From an uncultured Prevotellaceae bacterium (GTDB lineage Bacteria > Bacteroidota > Bacteroidia > Bacteroidales > Bacteroidaceae), in NCBI GenBank assembly GCA_900316355.1, contig ONCQ01000009.1, forward strand, positions 1-64,000: a stretch of 64,000 nt of DNA. The letters run 5' to 3'. Within the stretch, counting starts at the first letter, position 1. Every line of letters begins with the position of its first letter. This document shows, one piece after another, positions 17,781-25,320 of the stretch. Both the position numbers and the translations under genes were made by a program. The notes under the pieces are model-generated. The model searched no databases, had not been told where the DNA came from, and saw nothing but the letters and a program-made list of their open reading frames with translations.

Positions 17781-17818
17781 GCGACTATATGTATTCGATG
17801 TTGTGCTTCATGATGTTT

Positions 17819-17899
17819 GGACTACCTTCATCATTTGTGGTCTAAGGAGCTGATAGGCAGGAATCTATCTCAAAATAAACCTACATCATACCTACATGG
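17819..17899 (+). repeat. Accessory-island repeat, copy B
   Basis: Same ends as copy A and the same orientation; it lies 79 bases downstream of the AbiEii stop and forms an inverted pair with copy C beyond AbiEi. Confidence 0.7.
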
Positions 17900-17978
17900 A
17901 ATTAGCATGGTGACTTCATGAACCATTCTCTCAAACATGTGTTGAAGAGCGAAGACGAGAGAAGGTTACCTATGCTCC

Positions 17979-18860
17979 TCACTTTGATTCGTTCGACAGC
18001 TTTTCCCAATATGGGCGCAACTTATTCTGAATGTATACTACAACATCTGCAAACGTGACATTCTCACTTTTTATAATCTTGCGCAAGAAGGCCTGCCACC
18101 TAACCTGCATCTGCTGATTATTTGCAAAGTCTTTGCGGAAAAACATGGTGTCGGCATCGTATGAGGTATGTCTGTTCTCGAAGGTATGCATGATGGCTTC
18201 CTGCAATGTATCAACGTCATATTTCTCTTTCGACAGGATGTTGAATAGGTCGTAATAGTCTTTCATGCGACTGCTTTGGTCGGCAAGATCCACTATGGCA
18301 TGCATCTTCTCCGCGATGACCGTTTCAAGCGAATAAGCCATGATGTTCACGCTTGGCAGTTGTTCCAGTAGCACTGGATAGTCGAGGTCTATCGGACTTG
18401 GCGTGACAATATCGCCAAATCCGATGTCCATAGTCAATACCTGTGCAATGGTGTCCATCCTTACTGGAATACTCAGACGGACACCATGATAGTCTTTGAA
18501 TTCGGTAATGTTTTGAGCCGTAATGTTGTCGGTGTCAAATGTAATACCATCCTCTTCGTATGGCACGGAACATATCTCCTTAAAAGCAGCAGCTATAGTT
18601 GCCCCCTCATTACTGATGTTATTACCTAGGAAATCAATATCCAACGTGGGTCGTGCCGCAAACTTCTCGTAGACATACATCAGCGCACCGCCTTTCAGGT
18701 AAAAGTTACTGCGATATTTTGTCTGCGACATTCTGTATAGCAGTCGTTCCTGAAAGTATCGTGTGAGAATGGTCTGATAAAACACATCCTCCTTCTTGGC
18801 AATGTTTAGCAGTTTGCCGCGGATAGACTTGCCGTAATCCGTTATGTTGTCCTTGCTCAT
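17979..18860 (-). CDS. AbiEii/AbiGii-type nucleotidyltransferase toxin
   Basis: 293 residues. The nucleotidyltransferase signature is KGGALMYVYE...LDID (Gly57-Gly58, then Asp74 and Asp76), followed by the helix ETVIAEKMHAIVD and MKDYYDLFNI, both typical of AbiEii/AbiGii proteins (type IV toxin-antitoxin, phage abortive infection). These toxins transfer nucleotides to tRNA or other targets and halt growth. The start overlaps the stop of the AbiEi gene by 4 bases, so the two are translationally coupled. All key residues are present, so it is probably active. Framed by repeats B and C. Confidence 0.92.
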   Translation of the reverse strand: MSKDNITDYGKSIRGKLLNIAKKEDVFYQTILTRYFQERLLYRMSQTKYRSNFYLKGGALMYVYEKFAARPTLDIDFLGNNISNEGATIAAAFKEICSVPYEEDGITFDTDNITAQNITEFKDYHGVRLSIPVRMDTIAQVLTMDIGFGDIVTPSPIDLDYPVLLEQLPSVNIMAYSLETVIAEKMHAIVDLADQSSRMKDYYDLFNILSKEKYDVDTLQEAIMHTFENRHTSYDADTMFFRKDFANNQQMQVRWQAFLRKIIKSENVTFADVVVYIQNKLRPYWEKLSNESK

Positions 18861-19423
18861 AGCTTTACTTGCAGATATTGTTCGAGAATGGTGCCTACAC
18901 GGAGTTTCCTAGCATAGTCCATCAATTTGCTCAGGTTCCTATTGGGGCGTGCAAGATAGTTGCCGATGATTTCGGAGCAGACGTCCATTCCTATCTTGTT
19001 GCGGAACTTCACCGCATCACACACGCAACGTTCCACATCATAAACTCGGATGTTGAAGCCGTCAATCTCCATCGTCATCACACCAATTCCAAGGAGAGCC
19101 TCTGTGTAATGGTGAATCTCCACTTTAGGGAATGATGGTAACGTCACCTTCCTGTCTCTTTTAATGGCCACATGAAAAGCCTGTGGCATAGAAGTTGTTA
19201 GCTGATGAATGCTCCATGCTGACCACAGGCACAAGATGCCATCAGGAACGATAGTGCTAATGTCAATCATGTTGCCGCTCAGTTGGTCGATATTGGCATA
19301 TACGCCGCGGCGCACCTGAATGAGTTCGCCCTGTCGCGCACTTTCCAGCATTTTGTAGTAGGCAGTCCTGCCTTGCTCCTTTATACTGGCAGACGAGATG
19401 TATGAATTCTTCTGTTTTGCCAT
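18857..19423 (-). CDS. AbiEi-like antitoxin
   Basis: 188 residues. It has an N-terminal winged-helix-like part (SSASIKEQGRTAYYKMLESA, then RRGVYANID) and a C-terminal antitoxin domain with CLWSAWSIHQLTTSMPQ and VYDVERCVCDAVKFRNKIG. This order is characteristic of AbiEi-type antitoxins, which bind the operon promoter and counter AbiEii without direct protein contact. It is the first gene of the pair. The -7 element TAACTTTG at 19446-19453 is 22 bases upstream. Confidence 0.9.
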   Translation of the reverse strand: MAKQKNSYISSASIKEQGRTAYYKMLESARQGELIQVRRGVYANIDQLSGNMIDISTIVPDGILCLWSAWSIHQLTTSMPQAFHVAIKRDRKVTLPSFPKVEIHHYTEALLGIGVMTMEIDGFNIRVYDVERCVCDAVKFRNKIGMDVCSEIIGNYLARPNRNLSKLMDYARKLRVGTILEQYLQVKL

Positions 19424-19445
19424 GCTATTTCTTTGGAAATCGGTA

Positions 19446-19453
19446 CAAAGTTA
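19446..19453 (-). promoter_or_regulatory. -7 element of the AbiEi/AbiEii operon
   Basis: TAACTTTG on the minus strand, 22 bases before ATG 19423. Confidence 0.5.
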
Positions 19454-19534
19454 CCACAATGTTTTTAAACTGTGGCACTTTTGTACGGAAATCTTTGCTC
19501 GAAAGGCGATTTTGCTTATCTTTTCATCTTGGTA

Positions 19535-19616
19535 CCATGTAGGTTTGATGTAGGTTTATTTCGAAGCAATTCTCTATATTTCAGTCGTTTAAGTCGGAAA
19601 TGATGAAGGTTGCTGG
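19535..19616 (-). repeat. Accessory-island repeat, copy C (inverted)
   Basis: Inverted relative to copies A and B. It carries the tandem TGTAGGTTT motif (19539-19557) and the conserved AATGATGAAGGT end. With copy B it brackets the AbiE pair. Confidence 0.7.
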
Positions 19617-19663
19617 AACTCTATGTATGCCGTTTTTTCCATGCCAGCCACAGGGTTATAATG

Positions 19664-19705
19664 GCCTCAAACCACTACCCCAAAATCAGGGGAGTGGTTT
19701 GAGGC
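19664..19705. terminator. Strong hairpin after the second esterase operon
   Basis: A 13-bp perfect stem (GCCTCAAACCACT, 19664-19676, with 19693-19705) lies 32 bases past the stop of the minus-strand esterase gene. No T run follows, so it may be a processing or blocking hairpin, not a classical terminator. Confidence 0.45.
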
Positions 19706-19737
19706 TGGTCATTTCTGTCGTAATTGTCAAGCAGATT

Positions 19738-20751
19738 TTACTGCTCAATGTTATATTTTGATAATAATTCTCTGAAAGCTTGTGCTTCGGTAGACTCTTG
19801 AACATCTTTTTCAGCTCCAAGCATCCGTGCCGTTGCATGGTTTCTCAGTTCAAAGAACCTGTGTGCCTGAGGCGTCCATTCTAAGTACTCGTAAGCGTGG
19901 GGAACTCCGGGTTCTACATAGAGCTCTGTGAATATACCGGCTTCCATCAGCTTTTGAGCATAGCTCATGTCTTCATCGCAGAAGAGATCCAGGCTGCCGA
20001 CAATCATGAACGTCTCGGGCAAGCCTTTCAGCTGCTCGACGGTTGCCGTTGCCGGTGAGAAATAGATCATTTCCTCATCGGAAAGTGCCTTGTCCTGACC
20101 TGCAATCAGCTTTCCCCATCCAAAGACGTTGTTCTCCTTTGTCCAGACACAATGCCCGGCATATTCATTCTTGTAAAGATCCTTTTCACCGCCGGTACGG
20201 TAGTCAAGCATGGGATAGATCAGTACCTGACCCTTCACGGGAACCTTTCCTCTGTCCTTGTTATAAAGAGCCAGACGTGCGGCCAGTCCGCCACCGGCGC
20301 TTTCTCCCTCAATGACAAAATTATCCGGATCCACCTTTAATTCATCGGCATGCTCGTAGGCATAAAGAAGTCCTGCATAAACTTGCTCCAGCTCCATGGG
20401 ATATTTGTAAGCAGGATCCAGCGAGAGTGTATAGTCAGGAGCTACCACCGTGGCTCCGCTCCCGTCGGCTATGCCCTGTATTTTGGGCTCGTCCATGCTC
20501 ACATTGCCAAAATGATAGCCACCGCCGTGGATGAAATAGACAAGCGGTGTCGTCTCACCCTCTTTGTAATTGGCTGGACGGAAGACCCACAAGTTGATCT
20601 GCTCGTTCCCTACGACAATGGTCAGTTTCTTGGCGTTTTGGGGCTCTTTGCCTTCTACGGCTAAATCTACATTTGATGTTCCAACGGGTACCGTGATGCC
20701 ATCAATCAGTTCATATCCTTTTGCAAGGAGATGTGCGCTTTTCGTTTTCAT
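19738..20751 (-). CDS. Alpha/beta hydrolase of the HSL-type esterase family
   Basis: 337 residues. It has the HGGG oxyanion motif (75-78), the nucleophile elbow GESAG with Ser151, an aspartate in GSLDLFCDE and a histidine in GVPHAYE, giving a complete HSL-family triad. There is no signal peptide, so it is likely cytoplasmic. It follows the amidohydrolase copy 2 by 15 bases and forms a two-gene operon with it. By analogy with the 8.9-15.2 kb operon, it may remove an ester group from the compound the amidohydrolase acts on. Confidence 0.9.
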   Translation of the reverse strand: MKTKSAHLLAKGYELIDGITVPVGTSNVDLAVEGKEPQNAKKLTIVVGNEQINLWVFRPANYKEGETTPLVYFIHGGGYHFGNVSMDEPKIQGIADGSGATVVAPDYTLSLDPAYKYPMELEQVYAGLLYAYEHADELKVDPDNFVIEGESAGGGLAARLALYNKDRGKVPVKGQVLIYPMLDYRTGGEKDLYKNEYAGHCVWTKENNVFGWGKLIAGQDKALSDEEMIYFSPATATVEQLKGLPETFMIVGSLDLFCDEDMSYAQKLMEAGIFTELYVEPGVPHAYEYLEWTPQAHRFFELRNHATARMLGAEKDVQESTEAQAFRELLSKYNIEQ

Positions 20752-20766
20752 ATTGTCATTCCTTTT

Positions 20767-22440
20767 TTAGTCGTTCATTTTCTTTCCACCAATATACACC
20801 TCACTCGGCATGTTGTGGCTGAAGCCCTCATGGGCTGCCGTGAGCAGGTCGTTGTCAAATATTAGGAAGTCTGCATCCTTGCCGACCTCGATAGAACCCT
20901 TGGAGGCTTCTATGCCAAGCTGCTTGGCACCGTTGATGGTATATCCCAGCATCATTTCCTCGATGCTCATCTTCTCACAGGGAGAAGGATATTCTGCAAC
21001 GACTCTCGTCCTTTCAGGGGCATTCACCTTGTCGTTGATATAGCGTGTCATACCGATTTCCATACCAAGATAGGGATTCCAGGTTGCAAAATCGCCATAG
21101 ATGATGTTATCGCTCGACCAGGTCACATTGGCCCCTGTCTTCCACATCGTCTTGCTGCGGTACATCTTGTTCGCTCGTTCTTCGCCCAGCAGACTGCTCC
21201 ATACCTCGAATGGATTGCCGCCCGTGCAGCCGGCATGCCACCATGGTGAGTAGTTGGCTGTAACGCCCAACTTGGCAAAGCGGTCCATATCAGCGTCATC
21301 CTGAATTTCCAGATGCGCACAGGTCGCCCGCACACGGAACTTGTCGCCCAGTTCTTTCTTAGCCAGCTCTACACCGTCGAGTACAGTGCGGGAAGATTGT
21401 TCACCCACGGTATGTGCATGGAAGTCCAGTCCTGCCTCGTTGAGCAGCTTCATCACCTCTGCGACCTCCTCCTTGCTGAAGGTGGTAGCACCGCGCTTGT
21501 TGGTATCAATATAGGGGGTCACCTGAGCGGCCGTCTCGATTCTCAAGGTACCGTCCATGAAGACCTTGAAGGTATGGACATTCAAGTGCTCGCTGTCGAA
21601 CTTCTGGCGGAAGCGCTTCACCGCTTCTACCACTTCCTTCATCTTCTTGGGGTTCGTGAGCGCAATGCTACCGTCGATATAAACCGGCAGTTTGCCCTGT
21701 TTGTCCAGCTCGTACAAACGCTCATAGATACGTTCGTGGAGCGCCTCGCCCTCTGGGAAACCAGCGTCGAAGACTACTGTCACGCCAGCCTTTACAGAGT
21801 AGTCTATCCAGCGCAAAAGCTCTGAGTCGATCTGCTCGTCGGTTACTTCTAAGTCATCGAAGAGCATGTGCCACCCCGAGGACTCGAAGGCATTTCCTGT
21901 CACATGGCCGTCTTTGCGTACATAATAACTTAGTTCGGGCACGCGGTCGGGAGTCTCGTCGGTAATGCCGTGCCTGTCGAGTATCTTGGAGTTCACCCAG
22001 ACGCTGTGGCCTTCGCCCTCTAAGATCAGGAGTTCGGCATCCGGGCAGATGGCATCGAGGTCTTCCTTGACGATGTCATCACCATTCAGGTATTTACGCT
22101 CCAGAATAAATCTGTGACGCTTCAAACCCGGATGGCTCTTGATGCTTGCCGCCATAAAGTCCAGGGCCTCCTGTTTGCTGGAGCACACAATGTACTCACC
22201 TGGATCCATATAGGCGAATCCGATGCTTGTAGTCACATGCACATGGCCGTCGATGATGCCAGGCATGATAAACTTGCCGCCCAGGTCGATGGTCTCTCCT
22301 TCGTATGCTGAGAGTCCGGCTTCATCGCCTACATAGATAAACTTGCCGTCCTTCACAACAAGTGCTGAAGCCTGAGGATGATCTTTGTCAGCGGTGAAGA
22401 TTTTGGCGTTCTTGATAATTTGATCTGCTTTCATTTTCAT
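20767..22440 (-). CDS. YtcJ-like amidohydrolase, copy 2
   Basis: 557 residues from ATG 22440 (MKMKADQIIK); the longer open frame crosses the promoter at 22477-22504 and the operator, so it is rejected. Metal ligands His66 and His68 (DGHVHVTTS), DFHAHTVGEQSSR, ATCAHLEIQ and WSSDNIIYGD match the YtcJ type. It is a close paralogue of 10570-12240, with the same start and the same C-terminal motif GKDADFL.FDNDLLTA. It is the first gene of a two-gene operon with the HSL esterase. Substrate unknown. Confidence 0.9.
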   Translation of the reverse strand: MKMKADQIIKNAKIFTADKDHPQASALVVKDGKFIYVGDEAGLSAYEGETIDLGGKFIMPGIIDGHVHVTTSIGFAYMDPGEYIVCSSKQEALDFMAASIKSHPGLKRHRFILERKYLNGDDIVKEDLDAICPDAELLILEGEGHSVWVNSKILDRHGITDETPDRVPELSYYVRKDGHVTGNAFESSGWHMLFDDLEVTDEQIDSELLRWIDYSVKAGVTVVFDAGFPEGEALHERIYERLYELDKQGKLPVYIDGSIALTNPKKMKEVVEAVKRFRQKFDSEHLNVHTFKVFMDGTLRIETAAQVTPYIDTNKRGATTFSKEEVAEVMKLLNEAGLDFHAHTVGEQSSRTVLDGVELAKKELGDKFRVRATCAHLEIQDDADMDRFAKLGVTANYSPWWHAGCTGGNPFEVWSSLLGEERANKMYRSKTMWKTGANVTWSSDNIIYGDFATWNPYLGMEIGMTRYINDKVNAPERTRVVAEYPSPCEKMSIEEMMLGYTINGAKQLGIEASKGSIEVGKDADFLIFDNDLLTAAHEGFSHNMPSEVYIGGKKMND

Positions 22441-22476
22441 GATTACAATTTTAGGTAAATATTTAAAAGTCTTCGG

Positions 22477-22504
22477 CAAAGTTAACATTGATCCATCAAA
22501 CAAA
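22477..22504 (-). promoter_or_regulatory. Promoter of the amidohydrolase copy 2 operon
   Basis: TAACTTTG (22477-22484) with TTTG at 22501-22504, a spacer of about 16 bases, slightly short. The short spacer is compatible with a promoter that needs an activator. Confidence 0.55.
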
Positions 22505-22532
22505 CAACCCCGAAAGTCCGTTGACATCGAGG

Positions 22533-22570
22533 TTTTGTATATTTTGAAACTATTTTTGTATATTTTGAAA
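22533..22570. promoter_or_regulatory. AraC-type operator: two identical 17-base direct repeats
   Basis: TTTTGTATATTTTGAAA occurs at 22533-22549 and again at 22554-22570, a 21-base period (two helical turns). It lies ~29 bases upstream of the -33 element and directly beside the AraC-type regulator gene, as expected for its binding site. Confidence 0.7.
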
Positions 22571-22583
22571 GTCGGGCTGTCAA

Positions 22584-23699
22584 TCACTTGGCCGGAGTGT
22601 GCATCCAGGCCGTCACGGACTGTCCCATGCGCTGTTTGAAGGCGAGACTGAAAGTGCTGTAGCTCCGGTAGCCACTGTCATGGGCCAATTGTTGGGCAGT
22701 GAAGGTTTTTCCCGTAGTAACAGCCTCGCGATAGAGATTGATGAAATGATTGATGCGCAGGTCGTTAATATAGGCATTGTAAGTGATGCCTTGATGGATG
22801 AAATAGTTGGTAAGATAAGTGCGATTAGTACCAATTGCTTGGGCTAACTGGGAGAGGGTAAGGTCATGCTGTAGATAGAGTTGCGTGTCTATGCAATACT
22901 TCTGCAGCAATAGCCTGATGTTGGCGGTGGGAACCTTTGGGTTTACATCGCATTCCCGTTTGGCAGGAATGTTCAAATCTGCAGGATTGCTTTCTGGTTG
23001 TTGGGAGAGGCTCAGGTCGCTTAGCGACTCAACTCGCCACAAGAGATAAAAGACAAGTACTAAGATAATCACCTGCATGGCATATTGGTAAACCGGGCCT
23101 TCGTTGGTCAAAGCATAGATAGCGAACACTAACATAATGATGGCCAACACCACAAAACTCTGCCACACTTCCTTATGCTCCAGATCAGCAAAGTTATCGC
23201 GCAGCCAGCGTCCGTACTGCCTCAGCGCGCGTACCATATAAAATATTAAGCCCATCCACATCAATAGAGCATAGATATATACTATCGGCAGAAGGGCATA
23301 ACTACGGGTGGCAACACCATATATCGCTATTATGACAATCGGTGTCATCATCGCAGCAACAGGCCACAGCGGGCGCTTGCAGTCCTGAAGCATAATGAAC
23401 AGTACGATGATTGCCACAGGAAATAATGTCATGCAGTCGAGCAGTCCGCCTATCAGGTCAGTCATCATAATAGCCTCGCTTGAGGAGAGAAAGAAGATCG
23501 GCATATACCACAGGTGATTCAAGGCGAGGATCGCAAAGAAAGCTGCAGTCCATCGGCGCAGGCGTGTTGGTGGCGTAATGTGAGGGGCAATAGCGTTGGC
23601 TCGACGGAACAGCAGATAACAACTGGCCAGCATGGCCGTAGCTGTCACTACTGCATAAAGCATAATAAAGAGCGTCTCTTCCCGAATCTGGTCGTACAT
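22584..23699 (-). CDS. Membrane-anchored AraC-family regulator
   Basis: 371 residues from ATG 23699; an earlier in-frame ATG at 23762 lies upstream of the promoter (23721-23752) and is rejected. The N-terminal ~230 residues form about seven hydrophobic spans (for example LFIMLYAVVTATAMLASCYLL and ALLPIVYIYALLMWMGLIFYM in part), with no known ligand-binding domain. The C-terminal ~110 residues are an AraC/XylS double helix-turn-helix (LTLSQLAQAIGTNRTYLTNYF, then FTAQQLAHDSGYRSYSTFSL in part). The protein probably senses a signal at the membrane and binds the direct repeats at 22533-22570, activating the adjacent operon and perhaps the one at 15167. Confidence 0.88.
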   Translation of the reverse strand: MYDQIREETLFIMLYAVVTATAMLASCYLLFRRANAIAPHITPPTRLRRWTAAFFAILALNHLWYMPIFFLSSSEAIMMTDLIGGLLDCMTLFPVAIIVLFIMLQDCKRPLWPVAAMMTPIVIIAIYGVATRSYALLPIVYIYALLMWMGLIFYMVRALRQYGRWLRDNFADLEHKEVWQSFVVLAIIMLVFAIYALTNEGPVYQYAMQVIILVLVFYLLWRVESLSDLSLSQQPESNPADLNIPAKRECDVNPKVPTANIRLLLQKYCIDTQLYLQHDLTLSQLAQAIGTNRTYLTNYFIHQGITYNAYINDLRINHFINLYREAVTTGKTFTAQQLAHDSGYRSYSTFSLAFKQRMGQSVTAWMHTPAK

Positions 23700-23720
23700 G
23701 TTGATGAACGTTTGTAACTG

Positions 23721-23752
23721 CAAAGATACAGCAAACCGAGCGAAGCGCCAAA
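23721..23752 (-). promoter_or_regulatory. Promoter of the AraC-type regulator
   Basis: TTTG (23749-23752), a 20-base spacer and TATCTTTG (23721-23728) on the minus strand, an almost ideal Bacteroidota promoter 21 bases before ATG 23699. Confidence 0.75.
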
Positions 23753-23846
23753 GAAAAACCAAATTATTTTTAGCGGTTCACTCGATTCGCACTATAAGTG
23801 TGGGGCGTCCTTTGGGCCCAACATAGGCCGTCCTGAACGTCAACGC

Positions 23847-24381
23847 CTAATAGCTGTCTTCTGTCATAACGGTAATCTTAGAGTAGAATACTGGAATGTT
23901 GGAGATGCTTTGGCTGGCGTGAACAGGGGATTGGGAGATCAGACTATTGATAATCATAGCTGTGTTATACGCCATGTCCTTCAGGTTCTTGTCGATGGTC
24001 ATGGCATACGACCTTGACATCAGGATGCTGTTCAAGCAGACCGGACTCGTTGATTTTCTTATAGTCAACAGCCGTCAGCACAATATATTTCACGCCGTCA
24101 TTGATGGCTTTCTTGAGCTGATCAACCTGTTGCACTGCGCCATCCGGAGTCTCCGGAGCAAGGTAGAAAGAGGTCTTGAAATCGTACATAGCCATAACCG
24201 TCTCCAGGTTTGACTTGTCGATGGCCCAACGGGCTAAGCTGGAAGCGTCAGGAAGCAACACTGCTACCTTTTTCTGATGATCACTGCTGTCGTCACTGTC
24301 GCTGCACGAAGTCAGCCCTGTCATTACTGCTCCACACATCATGATGGTGATAAGCAACCAAAAGAATCTGTTTCTCATCAT
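23847..24381 (-). pseudogene. Periplasmic binding protein, deleted and frameshifted
   Basis: The first frame (from ATG 24381) has a lipoprotein signal (lipobox GLTSC) and the N-terminal lobe of a type 1 periplasmic sugar-binding protein (KKVAVLLPDAS, then GVKYIVLTAVDYKK) and ends at 23965. A second frame (to 23847) carries what looks like the C-terminal end of the same family (AMTIDKNLKDMAYNTAMIINS, then NIPVFYSKITVMTEDSY). The two parts overlap out of frame, and the ~150-200 residues that should lie between are missing. This indicates an internal deletion plus frameshift, so the gene is dead. Confidence 0.65.
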
Positions 24382-24476
24382 TTTTTCAGGTTTTTATTTT
24401 TGAAAAATATAGGTAAGCGAGTAAAGCTCAAAATAAAACCCGCTTTTTTACTCTCGGGCGTGAGTATTTGACGTAT

Positions 24477-25232
24477 TCAGATGCCCAAATAGCTGAAGAA
24501 CCTGTCGGGCCAGAAGTTCATAATCAGGTCGTCGGGGAAATCCGTCGCTGCCAGCAGCGGCAGCAGGTTACCATAGTCTGCAATCTGATAGGAGATGTGG
24601 GCATCACTGCCTAAGATGGTGGGGACCTCATATTGCTTGCACAGGCGCAACAGCTCCAGGTTATTGCCGCGTGCCACCGTCTTCTTGCGCTCAGGAGCCA
24701 GTGAGTGGTTGTTGATCTCCAACAGCGTGTGCGTCTCTTTCGAGGCCTTCACCAACCGCTCGAAATCCAGCTCCGCAGCGCCGTCGCCCGGGTGGCTGAT
24801 GATATGAATCCTCGGGTGATGCATCACGCGGATGACGCCCTCGGTGTTTTCCTCCTTGGAGCCGCCTTTCCACCATTCGCTATGTACGCCGGCAATGCCG
24901 ATGTCCAGGCGCTGCAAGTTGGCCTCATCCAAATCCAATGTGCCGTCCTTGTCCAAGATGTTCACCTCGCAGCCCATCAGAATCCGCACGCCAAACAGCT
25001 GGCGCGGGACAATAAACATATTGCGAAAATACAGCACAGGACATGTGCCCGGCACACTGGGGCCATGCTCCGTGATGCCCAGCACCTGCAACCCCTTCTC
25101 GGCTGCCGCCTGTGCCATCTCCTGCAAAGTGCTGAAAGCGTGGCCAGAGGCTACGGTGTGGGTATGTGCATCCACTAATACCGGATGCTGAAGAGCTTGT
25201 TGTGTCATTGAATATCGTTCAGAGTCTTCCAT
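24477..25232 (-). CDS. PHP-domain phosphoesterase (YcdX type)
   Basis: 251 residues (or 243 from the next ATG at 25208). PHP-fold metal motifs are in order: DAHTHT (His23, His25), GITEHG, GCEVNI, SHPGDG, EINNHS and LGSDAH. This set fits the YcdX/YcdX-like PHP phosphatases with a trinuclear metal site. The natural substrate is not known. The N-terminal eight residues before the second ATG are not conserved-looking, so the start is uncertain. Confidence 0.88.
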   Translation of the reverse strand: MEDSERYSMTQQALQHPVLVDAHTHTVASGHAFSTLQEMAQAAAEKGLQVLGITEHGPSVPGTCPVLYFRNMFIVPRQLFGVRILMGCEVNILDKDGTLDLDEANLQRLDIGIAGVHSEWWKGGSKEENTEGVIRVMHHPRIHIISHPGDGAAELDFERLVKASKETHTLLEINNHSLAPERKKTVARGNNLELLRLCKQYEVPTILGSDAHISYQIADYGNLLPLLAATDFPDDLIMNFWPDRFFSYLGI

Positions 25233-25249
25233 TTTTCACTTTTCATTAT

Positions 25250-25320
25250 CTTATTCGTCATTCGTCACTCGTCATTCGTCACTCCCTACGCTCCCCTTTA
25301 GGGGGCTCGGGGGCCTTTTC
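25250..25320. repeat. GC-rich dispersed repeat overlapping an oxidoreductase C-terminus
   Basis: A TTCGTCA-type low-complexity run followed by the CTCCCCTTTAGGGGGCTCGGGGG family. The last ~15 residues of the FAD oxidoreductase (KRPPSPLKGSVGSDE) are encoded by it. Related copies: 7762-7820, 29262-29340, 62014-62137. Confidence 0.75.

Noticed and set aside
17610..17813. 67-codon open frame on the plus strand
   Set aside because: It covers the hairpin element and a repeat edge, has atypical composition and no family resemblance or promoter.
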